A stretch of DNA of 16,839 nucleotides. It comes from Clostridia bacterium. GTDB taxonomy: Bacteria > Bacillota_A > Clostridia > Christensenellales > Aristaeellaceae. Below the pieces are notes generated by a model, which worked only from the letters and a program-made list of their open reading frames with translations, did no database searches and was not told where the DNA came from. Both the position numbers and the translations under genes were made by a program. This document shows, in pieces, positions 1-8,345 of the stretch. The DNA is taken from the NCBI GenBank assembly GCA_017432405.1, contig JAFRJF010000038.1:1-16839 (forward strand). The letters are read 5' to 3'. Numbering within the stretch: position 1 is the first letter of the stretch; the number at the start of each line of letters is the position of its first letter.

Positions 1-2
1 AG

Positions 3-2186
3 GACGTGACGCAGAATTACGCGATCACGCCGGTGGCGGGCACGCTGACGATCACCAGGGCTGTTCCGGCGGTGACTGTGCCTCAGTCAATGACGGGCCT
101 GGTTTACGATGGCTCGAAACAGGCGCTGCTGACGGCGGGCGAGGCCAAGGGCGGCACGATGCAGTATGCCCTTGGCGCGGACGATGGAACCGCCCCCGAT
201 TCCAGATGGAGCGAATCCATCCCCGTGGGCATCGAAGCGAAGACCTACTATGCCTGGTACAGGACCGTGGGCGATGCCAATCACAAGAATATCGACCCGG
301 CGTGCCTGGCCGTGACCATATTGAAGGCGGAGGTCAAGCCGGAACCCCCGGCGCATGGGTCCCTGGTCTACAGCGGCCAGCCCCAGGCGTTGCTCAAGGC
401 GGGCACCGTCAAGGGCGGCACGCTCTACTATGCCGTCACGACTAACCGGGATGAGCCCGATGACGGCGCGTATAAGACCGACCTCCCCACCGGCACAGCC
501 GCCGGAACCTATTACGCATGGTATAAGGTAGTGCCCGATCCCAACCACAACCCCGCCGGTCCGTTCAGCATCGAGGTGGAAATTGCCAGGCGGCCGCTGA
601 CCGTGACCGCCGACGCACAGCGCAAGACCTATGGCGACGCTGACCCCGCGCTGACCTACAGCCAGGAGGGACTGGTGGACGGGGATGCGCTGACCGGCAG
701 CCTGTCCCGTAACGAGGGCGAGGTCGTCGGCAACTATGCCATCGTCCAGGGGACGCTCGCGGCTACGGACAATTACACCCTTGCCTTCAACGAGGCGCGG
801 CTGGTCGTCGAGGCCCGAACCGTCACCGTCAGGGCAAAGGACCAGACCGTGCAGGCGGGCGACCCGATCCAAACCGGCGTCGACCAGGCGGCGCTGAGCG
901 GCCAGGTGAAGGGGCACAGGCTCGGCGCGGTGTCGATCACCGCGGACGACTATGACAACAATGACGCCGCGACCGCCGTCATCACCGCCAGTGACGCGGA
1001 AATCGTCGATGCCAAAGGCAACGATGTGACGGGCAACTATGCCATCAGCTACGAAGAGGGCCGGTTGACGATCGTGCCGAAGCCGACGGTCAAGCCCACG
1101 ACGACGCCGAAGCCGACGACAACGCCGGAGCCGACGACGACGCCGGAGCCGACGACGACGCCGGAACCGACGGCGACGCCAAAACCGACGAAGACGCCGA
1201 AGCCCACGAAGACGCCGAAGCCGACGAAGACCCCGAAACCCACGGCGGCGCCGAAGCCGACGGTGAAACCCACCGTGACGCCGAAGCCCACCGTGACGCC
1301 GAAGCCCACTGTGACGCCGAAGCCCACTGTGACGCCGAAGCCGACGACCAGGCCGGCCAAGCCGGATCTTGCGCTGATGGCGGTATTGAAGCCATCAGGC
1401 GGCAGCGGTACCGCGCTGACGCTCACATGGACGAAGGTCAAAGGCGCGGACGGATACAATATCTTCTATTCGAAATGCAGCGGGAAGCCATGGTACAGAA
1501 CGGCGGTCCGGGGCGGCAACACCCAGCGCTACAAAATCACCCACCTGGACAGGGGTGTGGCCTACATGGCCTACGTCCGGGCATGGAAGCGCGTCAACGG
1601 CGTCAAGACCTATATCGGAAAGGCCAGCCCCACGACCCATGCCATCACCGGCGGCTACGACGCGAAATACTGCAACGCCAAATCCGTGAAGGTCGACAAG
1701 TCCGGCCTGAAGCTGAAGGTCGGCGCCGTCAGGAAGATCAAGGCCAGCGTGAAGGGCGTGCGCTCCGACCGGAAGGTGCTTGCCCACGACAGGCAGCTGC
1801 GCTACTACACCAGCGACCGCAACGTGGCCACGGTCACCAAGGCGGGCAAGGTCAGGGCCAGGGGCGTCGGCAGCTGTACGATCTATGTGATGGCCAACAA
1901 CGGCGTTCGGGCCAAGGTCAAGGTCAGGGTCTATGACAGCCCGGCGAAGGTCAGCTTCAAAAAGTCCGCCTACAGTGTGAAGAAGGGCAAGAAGCTGAAT
2001 CTGGCAAAGCAGATCAGGCTGGAGCCCTCCGGCATAGCGACCCGATATACCTGGACAAGCTCCGACCCGTCAGTCGCCACGGTCAGCGCAAAGGGCGTGG
2101 TCAGGGGCCGGAAGAAGGGCACGGCGACCATTACCGTTACCACGGCAAACGGAAAGACCGCCAGAGTGAGGGTAAAGGTGAAATAG
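3..2186 (+). CDS. C-terminal part of a giant MBG / PT-linker / Fn3 / Big_2 surface protein (5' end outside window)
   Basis: The frame is open to the left edge and the first visible residues ([10 protein letters not shown]) are the tail of an MBG-type domain, so the GTG at 6 is an internal codon, not a start. Domains in order: two MBG-like domains with V-Y-(D/S)-G-x-x-Q-A-L-L motifs (about 51-323 and 330-593), an MBG_2 domain with the [10 protein letters not shown] motif (594-818), a YDG-like domain ending VTGNYAISY (819-1076), a PT-rich linker (1077-1367), a fibronectin type III-like domain ([17 protein letters not shown]; 1365-1660) and two Big_2 Ig-like domains (about 1674-1937 and 1938-2183). 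The last ends in a normal beta strand (RVRVKVK) before TAG. There is no hydrophobic tail or LPXTG-like signal, but the last 170 residues are very rich in Lys and Arg, which could hold the protein to anionic wall polymers (inference). Probable role: extracellular stalk or adhesin; ligand unknown. Confidence 0.9.
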   Translation, partial: DVTQNYAITPVAGTLTITRAVPAVTVPQSMTGLVYDGSKQALLTAGEAKGGTMQYALGADDGTAPDSRWSESIPVGIEAKTYYAWYRTVGDANHKNIDPACLAVTILKAEVKPEPPAHGSLVYSGQPQALLKAGTVKGGTLYYAVTTNRDEPDDGAYKTDLPTGTAAGTYYAWYKVVPDPNHNPAGPFSIEVEIARRPLTVTADAQRKTYGDADPALTYSQEGLVDGDALTGSLSRNEGEVVGNYAIVQGTLAATDNYTLAFNEARLVVEARTVTVRAKDQTVQAGDPIQTGVDQAALSGQVKGHRLGAVSITADDYDNNDAATAVITASDAEIVDAKGNDVTGNYAISYEEGRLTIVPKPTVKPTTTPKPTTTPEPTTTPEPTTTPEPTATPKPTKTPKPTKTPKPTKTPKPTAAPKPTVKPTVTPKPTVTPKPTVTPKPTVTPKPTTRPAKPDLALMAVLKPSGGSGTALTLTWTKVKGADGYNIFYSKCSGKPWYRTAVRGGNTQRYKITHLDRGVAYMAYVRAWKRVNGVKTYIGKASPTTHAITGGYDAKYCNAKSVKVDKSGLKLKVGAVRKIKASVKGVRSDRKVLAHDRQLRYYTSDRNVATVTKAGKVRARGVGSCTIYVMANNGVRAKVKVRVYDSPAKVSFKKSAYSVKKGKKLNLAKQIRLEPSGIATRYTWTSSDPSVATVSAKGVVRGRKKGTATITVTTANGKTARVRVKVK
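1077..1367 (+). repeat. PT-rich linker coded by short tandem repeats (6- and 18-bp periods)
   Basis: About 97 codons encode only Pro, Thr, Lys, Glu, Val, Ala and Arg in TPKP/TPEP-style units. The first part is built on TTTPEP and KTPKPT units. The second part (about 1260-1345) repeats the six-residue unit PTVTPK four times with almost identical codons, an 18-bp tandem repeat. Such linkers typically span the peptidoglycan in Gram-positive surface proteins. The DNA repeat makes copy number likely to vary by slippage. Confidence 0.92.
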
Positions 2187-2226
2187 ACGCAGCGATTCGT
2201 TCTATACCCCCGAGGGCTATCGCCTG

Positions 2227-2877
2227 GTGCGGCAGATTCTTTTGAATTATCCCGACGGGGTGACCGAGGCGCTGAAGGATCAGCAGGACGACGTGGAGCG
2301 CGCGGTGAAGAACGCCAACGAAAAGATGGCGGCATTGACGCAGCTCGTCCTCACCACGGACGACTGGTCGAACCTGGACGCGCCCAGGGCGGAGTACGAC
2401 GCGGCTATGGAGTCGCTGAAAGAAGCGAAGCTGGCCTATATGGACGCGCGCAGGGCCGTGACAATGCCCCTGATCCAGGACAAGCTGGACGAGATCGACG
2501 AGCGCCTGTCCGCCGGCATCGACTTTGTGACCCTGATAACGCAGTACAGCGACGATACCAGCGAGCGCAATGTGACCGGCCCGGGCTATCCGCTCCACGC
2601 CCTTTCCGAAGGCTGGCCGGAGGAATTCATCAGCGTGGGGATGGCGCTGGAGAAGGTCGGCGACGTATCGGAGCCGGTGCTGACGGAAAAGGGCGTGCAC
2701 ATCCTCTGCTATGTCGGGGATCTGCCCGCGGGCAATCACGTGCTGACCGAGCAAGAGGAAGCGCTGCTGGAGCAGTCGGCGCTGTACGCCAGCCAGGTGG
2801 AGGCGCTGGAGGCGCTCTTTGAAAAGTGGAAGCCGGATTACGACATAGAGACCCACCCGGAGATGTTGAAGTATTGA
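2227..2877 (+). CDS. 5'-truncated parvulin-type peptidyl-prolyl isomerase (PrsA/SurA-like foldase), C-terminal part
   Basis: Parvulin-family enzymes catalyse cis/trans isomerisation of prolyl bonds and, when exported, help fold secreted proteins. Visible here: a first-strand motif YRLVRQILLNYPDG (2218-2259), a long helical insertion rich in Glu, Lys and Ala (2260-2517), the DFVTLITQYSDDTS helix motif (2521-2562), and the C-terminal parvulin signature with GDVSEPVLTEKGVHIL (within 2584-2727). A helical tail follows. The frame is open back to a TGA at 2179-2181 and family-like sequence (SDSFYTPEGYR) begins near 2191, upstream of the GTG at 2227. No plausible start precedes it, and the signal peptide and N-terminal domain expected for an exported foldase are absent. 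The GTG at 2227 has a GAGGG 10 bases upstream but falls inside the conserved strand. The usual strand-1 active-site His (V-R-H-I-L) is Gln. It is probably a remnant or half of a fusion; an assembly join is possible. Confidence 0.75.
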   Translation: MRQILLNYPDGVTEALKDQQDDVERAVKNANEKMAALTQLVLTTDDWSNLDAPRAEYDAAMESLKEAKLAYMDARRAVTMPLIQDKLDEIDERLSAGIDFVTLITQYSDDTSERNVTGPGYPLHALSEGWPEEFISVGMALEKVGDVSEPVLTEKGVHILCYVGDLPAGNHVLTEQEEALLEQSALYASQVEALEALFEKWKPDYDIETHPEMLKY

Positions 2878-2907
2878 TTGGCCAGGACGACACTACGAGC
2901 GCGGACA

Positions 2908-2914
2908 GAGAGGA
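2908..2914 (+). promoter_or_regulatory. Ribosome binding site deciding the ATG start at 2923
   Basis: AGAGGA lies 8-9 bases before ATG 2923, which opens a textbook signal peptide (MKKWIAALLALIM...). This favours 2923 over the in-frame TTG at 2878, which overlaps the end of the foldase gene and would add 15 basic residues in front of the signal peptide. Confidence 0.7.
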
Positions 2915-2922
2915 AGAGAGCC

Positions 2923-5900
2923 ATGAAGAAATGGATTGCGGCTTTGTTGGCACTCATCATGCTGGTCGGGATGCTGCCGGTGAATGCGCTGGCCGTCATC
3001 GTCAGCGGGAAGATATTGACCGAAGACGAGCTGTCCGCTTTTCGGGTGCTGGCCGGGCTGAACGACGGCGCGGGCGAATACCACAGCGGTATGCGCGTCA
3101 ATGCCTCGATGAACGCCCAGCAGGTGTCGGACTGGCTGGATGAACAGCTCAAGGGCGACCTGTATTCCATAGGCAATGTGCTGGCCAGGGCGCAGACGGC
3201 GCTCTACGACCGGGAGAACGGTTCATCGGAGGGCAATAAAACGCTGCTGACCAACGATGACGACGCGAAATATGTCGAACAATTAAAGAACCTGGCGCGA
3301 AAAACCGAGGATCTGCGCCAGACGCTGCTCTACGCCAACGATACCGTGGACGAGAATCAGGCGATCATCCAGGCGATGACCGAACTGATGAATAGCGACC
3401 AGGTTTATGACTATGAAAAGGTTCGCTATTCCGAGCGCATTCGTCAGGCGGGCGGGGATATCCAACAGGTCCGACAGCAGGTCGTCGCGAACTCAGAGAC
3501 GTGGCTTGCGCAGATCGATAAGCTGCAAGAAGCCGTGGACGGCCCCGAGCATCATACCGGCTTTGGCACGTGGCTGCATGCCCTGCTCGAAGAGAACAGC
3601 ACTCCCGTGACGGTCGAAGCGCCTGTGACGGTGGCGGGCAACGCCAATACCTTTGCCACCCGCCTGGGCGCGCACAACAGCGTGCTGGCGAATGAAACCA
3701 CCACGGTCACCGTGCTGGGCAAGGACACCATCGGCATCGTGCTGTACGACAAGGAGGGCAGGCACGCGCCCGACGGCATCAGGGTCAGCGTTCGGGACGC
3801 CGACGGCGACGAGAAGGCAAAGCTGGCCGAGGCCGTGACGGAGAAGGGCAGCGGCTCGGTCGCCTTCAGCATCCACGATTTCACGATCGACGAGGACGGC
3901 TATGTGGAAGTCTACATGGAGATAGACGCCAGCCAGGTCAAGGCCGATTCGGGCCTGGACAAGTTCCAGAGCGTCTGCCTTTTGAAGGAGCGGATACTGC
4001 GCGGCACCAAGTACAATATCACGCTGAAGGACAACGACGGAAGCCCGTATGTCTACAAGGCTTCCATGGACGGCTACGATTTCATATATAACGAATACAA
4101 ATTCTACTATACCAGCGCCAACGATGCGTCCTTTGATATCGTCGTGGAGATGCGCAATCTCAAGGAAAACGATCCCCGGGCGCCGGTCCTGGTCTACAAG
4201 GACCCCAGGGGCTTTGAACATACCGCGACGGATCCCCACCCGAAGGGCAATGTGTATACATTTACCGACACGTGGAAGAAGATCATTTCTCCCGCTTTTC
4301 CGGACGTCTATATCCGCTTTGGTTCCACCGCCAGCAACGACGGGGGACAGCAGGTGAAAGACCAGAAGACGCTGCTCAAGCCCGTCAACAGCATCTTCGA
4401 ACAGCCCACCGACATGTCCCAGTACATGAAGGGCCTATCGGGCGGGTTTGGGTTCAGCTTCACGATTCCCGGCATCAACAGGGTCGCCACGCTGGATCTG
4501 ACGCCGGAAATCCTCAAAAAATGGATGCCCAAGGTGAGCGTGGATATCGCCGGTTCCGTGGTCCTCGGCGTGGGCTACCTGCCCGAGGCGCTGAACCCGG
4601 ATCCCAAATGGAAGACCAAGACGATGCAACAATACGACAAGTCCTTTAAGGATGTCCAGAAGATCACCAACAAGAACAACCTGAAGCAGCACGCCGGCCT
4701 GCTGCGGGATTGCTATGCGACAAACAAGATCAACTGGCTGGCCAAGGGCGGCGTCAGCGTGGGTGTGTTTGCGCTGCTTTCAGTCAAGTGGAAGCCTGAC
4801 GAGAAGGACGGCGTTACCTACCTGAAGATCAACGGCGTGGGCGGCGTGACGGTATCCTTCTACGTTGATATGACCTACCAGACCGCCGTTGGCCCTGTGC
4901 CCTTCTATGCCAATCTGAACATTAACCTGAGCGTAGGCGTGACCCTGGGCCTGAATATTGACCTGATCCTGCCCAAGGACAGCAGTAAAACCATTGACTG
5001 GAAGGTGCACCCCGACGATTTTACCCTGGACATCCGGCTGACGATCAGCGTGACGCTGGGCGTCGGAATCAAGGGCCTGGCCTCGCTCTGGATCAAGGGC
5101 GCGGGCTACATCGACATTGCCGTGCATGTGTTCCTGACGAACGATCAGCAGTATCAGTGGGTCATCACCGGCGGCGCAAATGTCTCTGCGGGCGTGACGA
5201 TCCTGTTTGTTTCGTTCAGCGTGGAAATCTGGAAGGGCGGTCCGTGGGAGCTGTATTCCTATCCTTCAAAGAATGCTGCCCCTTATTCGCTGCTGGACCA
5301 CTACATGCCCAACGACGCAGAGGAGGGGGACAAAGACAAGCAGGCCAAGCTGGTGCCGATGGGGCCTGAGACCTATCCCGACCTCGCGCCGGAGACGACA
5401 TCTGTGCTCACAAGTATGGGCGACACCCTTGACGAGATCAAGATTGTGACGCTGGGCGACGATCTTTACACCTTCTACATCCAGAACGGTCGCCTGCACT
5501 GGCGCAACGTCACAAAGAATATCACTGGCAGCATCGTCGACGCCGTCAACCAGGGCCGACAGCTCTATCCCTCCGTGTACGATTCCGCCTACGTGGCCGG
5601 CGGCGTAAAGGATTACGACTTTGACGTGACCACCGCCACCGGCACGTACAGCGCCAAATCCGCCGACTATGACCCGGGCACCTTTATCACCGTGGCGGCC
5701 CTCTGCGCCGGCAGCTTTGACGACAACGGCTATCCACTCGAGGTGGAAAACAATGCCTGCCTGTACACGCTGCACCTGTGGCGCGCCAGCAACGGCGCCC
5801 TGAGCGCGTCGATGAACGACAACAAGAACATGCCGGGCTTCTTCAGCTGGGCGTGGGTCGGCGGAAGGAAGGGCCTGGTGGAATTCGTCGGCTCCGAGCC

Positions 5901-7809
5901 CGTCATCGAGCTGGTAACCAGCAAGGTGAACGTGGACGGCAACAACAATTACAGCTTTGCCAACAATGTGGACGTGGAGCTGACCCGGATCCAGAAGGCG
6001 TTTAAGAACCGGGAGCAGATCGAGGCCTCCCTGAACGTCAGCCAGGTCGCCGGCGCCAGGGTCAGCGGCAGCAAGCCGGACCTGGGCAGCCTGAAGGTGA
6101 ACAACGAAAGGACCGCGTCCACGGACGACGAGGTCCAAAGCGGCGCGGGCGACGACTATGTGCGCGTCTTCCACAGGATGGGCCCTGACGACAGCTGGCT
6201 GGCCGTCAGTCGCTCGGAGAACGGCAACGGCGATAAGGGCGCCATCGAATTCTACGATAACGCGATGGACGCCGCGGGCGAGGATGACATGGTGTCCATC
6301 GTGCTGGACGAAGCCAATACCGAGGGCTTCGCCCAGGCGGTGATTCCGGCAGGCGACGGCCAGTACGCCCGTGTGATCTTCTACGTCGACAACGTGGGCA
6401 CCGACGGCAAGCGTTACCGGCTGAAGAGCCTGTACCTGGAGCCCACCGACCACAAGAGCGGCGCGGGCAACCTGGAGCTGAAGGTCAGCGCCACCAGCTA
6501 TGACATCGATATGCCCTCGGACCGATTCAAGCAGCAGACCATCAACAGCCTGGTGTACCTGTACTGGCTGTCCACCGCGGTTCTGAAGGACGGGAAGGGC
6601 AATAACTACGACGTCTATCGCGTCATGATCGCGGCCTACGACCAGGGCACCAATACCCTGTCCAACGCCTCGGTGTGCGCCGAGTTCAGGCTGCCCGGGG
6701 ACAACCTCGCGATCCGCGAGCTGTACCTGACTCCGACCGGCAAGGGCTATCTGACCGCTTCGGAGGTTCCCAGGAGCATCGGCAAGAAGGCCACCAATGA
6801 AAAGACGCCGCTTTCGCTGTATGCCTTCCAGACCAATTTCAAGCCGGTGATGGACATCAAGGGCCTCGTGTTCGAGGAGACGCTGGTATCTCCCAGCGAA
6901 TTCGACGATTATTCGGTCTCCATGATGAATTCCGGCAACATGGGCCTGACCAAATTTGATTTGGAGATGGTGCTGCACGAGGGCGGCAAGGAGACGGTCG
7001 TCGGCACGCTGCACGCAGATTGCCTGAACCCCGAGCTGTGCGTGATGAAGATGGGGAACGACGTGGTGTCCACCGGCGCCAAGGCCTTCAAGCGCATCTT
7101 CGATTTCGACGTAACCCCCCAGCGGCGCGACTGGGTGGTCAGCGAGAAAAACAGGAAGTATACCGTCAAGGGCGGCGAGTTGACAAAGACAGATGAGACG
7201 GAGGAGCAGTTCGATTATGTGACCACCGATGTGCTGCTCCCCGGCGCGCTGGCGGCCTTTAAGAGCACGATGCAAATTCCGTCCAGCTGGGACGGAAAGA
7301 AGGAGCTTGAGGTGCGCTTCGGCTCGATAACCACCAACACCAATTGGGTGGGCCTGATGGCCAGGGCCGCAAACCGCAGCACGATCTCCGCGTCCCGAAA
7401 CGGATTGGCAGCCAACAGCGCGGGCGTCGAGCTGACCTATGTGCGCGATCCCGAGACGGGCGAAATGGTGCTTCAGAGCGACGGACTGGCGGCGAACGCG
7501 CTGGCGCAAAACGGGCTGGTCGCCAATGCCATTCGGAGGCCGGAGAGCGTGAAGGCCCATTCGATGCACGATTTGCACGTGTCCCACAGGGTTTATATGG
7601 GGCCCAACGACGAAAAATGGCTGAGCATCTCCCTGTTTGACTACGTCGAGACCGAAGAGTCCATCAAACTCTATGCGGAGATGTACCTGGACGACGCGAA
7701 GGAGCCGCTGCGGCTGGCGCTGCCCTATTATGAGAAGGCCGTGTCCGACGGCAAGACCCACACCTACGACATGCCCCTTTCCGCGCTGGTGGACCCCAAC
7801 GCCTGCTAG
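2923..7809 (+). CDS. Large secreted surface protein of unrecognised family, ending at an in-frame TAG
   Basis: 1628 residues from ATG 2923. Residues 1-24 are a Sec signal peptide with probable cleavage after NALA. Residues about 30-220 are largely helical, with many Gln and Glu (possible coiled coil). Residues about 243-335 form a beta domain resembling carboxypeptidase-regulatory/Ig-like folds. Residues about 540-775 are a run of amphipathic strands alternating Val/Leu/Ile with Gly (SVGVTLGLNIDLIL, LTISVTLGVGIKGL). Residues about 815-1320 are beta-rich, with recurring aromatic strand motifs (LYTFYIQNGRLHWR) that could be a propeller. Then comes a CARDB-like stretch (SVSMMNSGNMGLTKFDLEM) and a short NGLAAN/DGLAAN repeat near 7402-7525. 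The frame stops at TAG 7807-7809, but coherent protein continues in the same frame to 8292. I do not recognise the family; role inferred only as extracellular. It starts 45 bases after the foldase stop, so the two are probably co-transcribed. Confidence 0.88.
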   Translation: MKKWIAALLALIMLVGMLPVNALAVIVSGKILTEDELSAFRVLAGLNDGAGEYHSGMRVNASMNAQQVSDWLDEQLKGDLYSIGNVLARAQTALYDRENGSSEGNKTLLTNDDDAKYVEQLKNLARKTEDLRQTLLYANDTVDENQAIIQAMTELMNSDQVYDYEKVRYSERIRQAGGDIQQVRQQVVANSETWLAQIDKLQEAVDGPEHHTGFGTWLHALLEENSTPVTVEAPVTVAGNANTFATRLGAHNSVLANETTTVTVLGKDTIGIVLYDKEGRHAPDGIRVSVRDADGDEKAKLAEAVTEKGSGSVAFSIHDFTIDEDGYVEVYMEIDASQVKADSGLDKFQSVCLLKERILRGTKYNITLKDNDGSPYVYKASMDGYDFIYNEYKFYYTSANDASFDIVVEMRNLKENDPRAPVLVYKDPRGFEHTATDPHPKGNVYTFTDTWKKIISPAFPDVYIRFGSTASNDGGQQVKDQKTLLKPVNSIFEQPTDMSQYMKGLSGGFGFSFTIPGINRVATLDLTPEILKKWMPKVSVDIAGSVVLGVGYLPEALNPDPKWKTKTMQQYDKSFKDVQKITNKNNLKQHAGLLRDCYATNKINWLAKGGVSVGVFALLSVKWKPDEKDGVTYLKINGVGGVTVSFYVDMTYQTAVGPVPFYANLNINLSVGVTLGLNIDLILPKDSSKTIDWKVHPDDFTLDIRLTISVTLGVGIKGLASLWIKGAGYIDIAVHVFLTNDQQYQWVITGGANVSAGVTILFVSFSVEIWKGGPWELYSYPSKNAAPYSLLDHYMPNDAEEGDKDKQAKLVPMGPETYPDLAPETTSVLTSMGDTLDEIKIVTLGDDLYTFYIQNGRLHWRNVTKNITGSIVDAVNQGRQLYPSVYDSAYVAGGVKDYDFDVTTATGTYSAKSADYDPGTFITVAALCAGSFDDNGYPLEVENNACLYTLHLWRASNGALSASMNDNKNMPGFFSWAWVGGRKGLVEFVGSEPVIELVTSKVNVDGNNNYSFANNVDVELTRIQKAFKNREQIEASLNVSQVAGARVSGSKPDLGSLKVNNERTASTDDEVQSGAGDDYVRVFHRMGPDDSWLAVSRSENGNGDKGAIEFYDNAMDAAGEDDMVSIVLDEANTEGFAQAVIPAGDGQYARVIFYVDNVGTDGKRYRLKSLYLEPTDHKSGAGNLELKVSATSYDIDMPSDRFKQQTINSLVYLYWLSTAVLKDGKGNNYDVYRVMIAAYDQGTNTLSNASVCAEFRLPGDNLAIRELYLTPTGKGYLTASEVPRSIGKKATNEKTPLSLYAFQTNFKPVMDIKGLVFEETLVSPSEFDDYSVSMMNSGNMGLTKFDLEMVLHEGGKETVVGTLHADCLNPELCVMKMGNDVVSTGAKAFKRIFDFDVTPQRRDWVVSEKNRKYTVKGGELTKTDETEEQFDYVTTDVLLPGALAAFKSTMQIPSSWDGKKELEVRFGSITTNTNWVGLMARAANRSTISASRNGLAANSAGVELTYVRDPETGEMVLQSDGLAANALAQNGLVANAIRRPESVKAHSMHDLHVSHRVYMGPNDEKWLSISLFDYVETEESIKLYAEMYLDDAKEPLRLALPYYEKAVSDGKTHTYDMPLSALVDPNAC
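7807..7809 (+). other. In-frame TAG separating a secreted protein from its Ig-like domain and wall anchor
   Basis: The codons read ...Asn-Ala-Cys-TAG-Thr-Ala-Arg-Val-Val-Ile... and both sides are in the same frame. A single transition from CAG (Gln) or TGG (Trp) would create it. The base after the stop is A, which is not a known leaky context. TAG also appears as the natural terminator of the gene ending at 2186, which argues against genome-wide reassignment. Confidence 0.9.
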
Positions 7810-8292
7810 ACGGCCAGGGTGGTGATCCAGGGCGTGGGCATTGAGGAGCGCGGCCTGGCAGACAACGAATTTACCCTGTACCTGGATGGCGAAGCCGGGC
7901 CGCTGATGATCATCAGCCAGCCCAGGGACATCACCTGTGAGGTGGGCGATACGGTCACCTTCGGCGTAGCCGCCAGCGGCGGCGCAACGCCCTACCACTA
8001 CCAGTGGCAGGTGTGGATGGGCGAAGAGAAGGGCTGGGTGGACCTGAAAGACGCGGTGCTGCCGACGCTGGAGGTGGATAACGTCACCATGGAGATGAGC
8101 GGCAGGAAGACCCGCTGTATCGTCACCGATTCCTCCGGCCAGCAGATCACCAGCGACGCCGCGACCCTCACCGTCATCGACCCCCACCCGGTGGATACCG
8201 GCGACCACAGCAACCTGCCCCTGTATCTGGCCGTGGCCCTCGCGGCGCTTGCGCTGATCTGGCTGCTGCGCCGAAGGGCAAGGCAGGGCTGA
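7810..8292 (+). pseudogene. Stranded 3' part of the preceding gene: Ig-like domain plus C-terminal membrane/cell-wall anchor
   Basis: 160 codons continue in the frame of the preceding gene. First comes the end of a beta domain (VVIQGVGIEERGLADNEFTLYLDG). Then follows an Ig-like domain (about 7909-8181) with the motifs PRDITCEVGDTVTF, YHYQWQVW and SGRKTRCIVTDSSG, whose two Cys sit at the positions expected of an Ig disulfide. The C-terminus has a TGDHSNLP motif, a hydrophobic segment (LYLAVALAALALIWLL) and an RRRAR tail. This is the layout of Firmicute sortase-type anchors, although the LPXTG is degenerate (PVDTGD). The only early start, GTG 7819, has no usable ribosome binding site and would begin mid-strand, so independent translation is unlikely. 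The reading frame shows no other decay, so the interruption is recent, read through, or a sequence error. Confidence 0.8.
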
Positions 8293-8330
8293 CGGAAATG
8301 ATCTCTCAACCCCAAAAGTATCGTCCTGAA

Positions 8331-8337
8331 AGAAAGG
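8331..8337 (+). promoter_or_regulatory. Ribosome binding site for the giant beta-helix protein
   Basis: AGAAAGG ends 8 bases before ATG 8346, which starts a signal peptide (MKRYFKVVLLMLL...). The 53-base gap 8293-8345 otherwise holds no visible hairpin terminator, so read-through transcription from the gene before it is plausible. Confidence 0.7.
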
Positions 8338-8345
8338 TAAAACCC

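Noticed and set aside
2878..2922. TTG at 2878 as the start of the large secreted protein
   Set aside because: It would put a basic 15-residue extension before a normal signal peptide and has no ribosome binding site, whereas ATG 2923 has AGAGGA at the right distance.
7807..7809. Genome-wide reassignment of TAG to a sense codon
   Set aside because: Gene 1 ends with TAG exactly at the natural end of its Big_2 domain, and no other in-frame TAG occurs in more than 2800 codons of the giant gene or elsewhere in coding sequence here.
5266..8208. 980-codon open frame on the minus strand, opposite the large secreted protein
   Set aside because: The plus-strand frame has a signal peptide, coherent domains and a ribosome binding site. 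The minus frame is His/Gly/Val-rich without recognisable domains; it exists because the GC-rich sense codons rarely place TTA, CTA or TCA in that register.
8293..8345. Intrinsic terminator or promoter in the gap before the giant gene
   Set aside because: No GC-rich inverted repeat with a T run and no convincing -35/-10 pair; only the ribosome binding site is supported.
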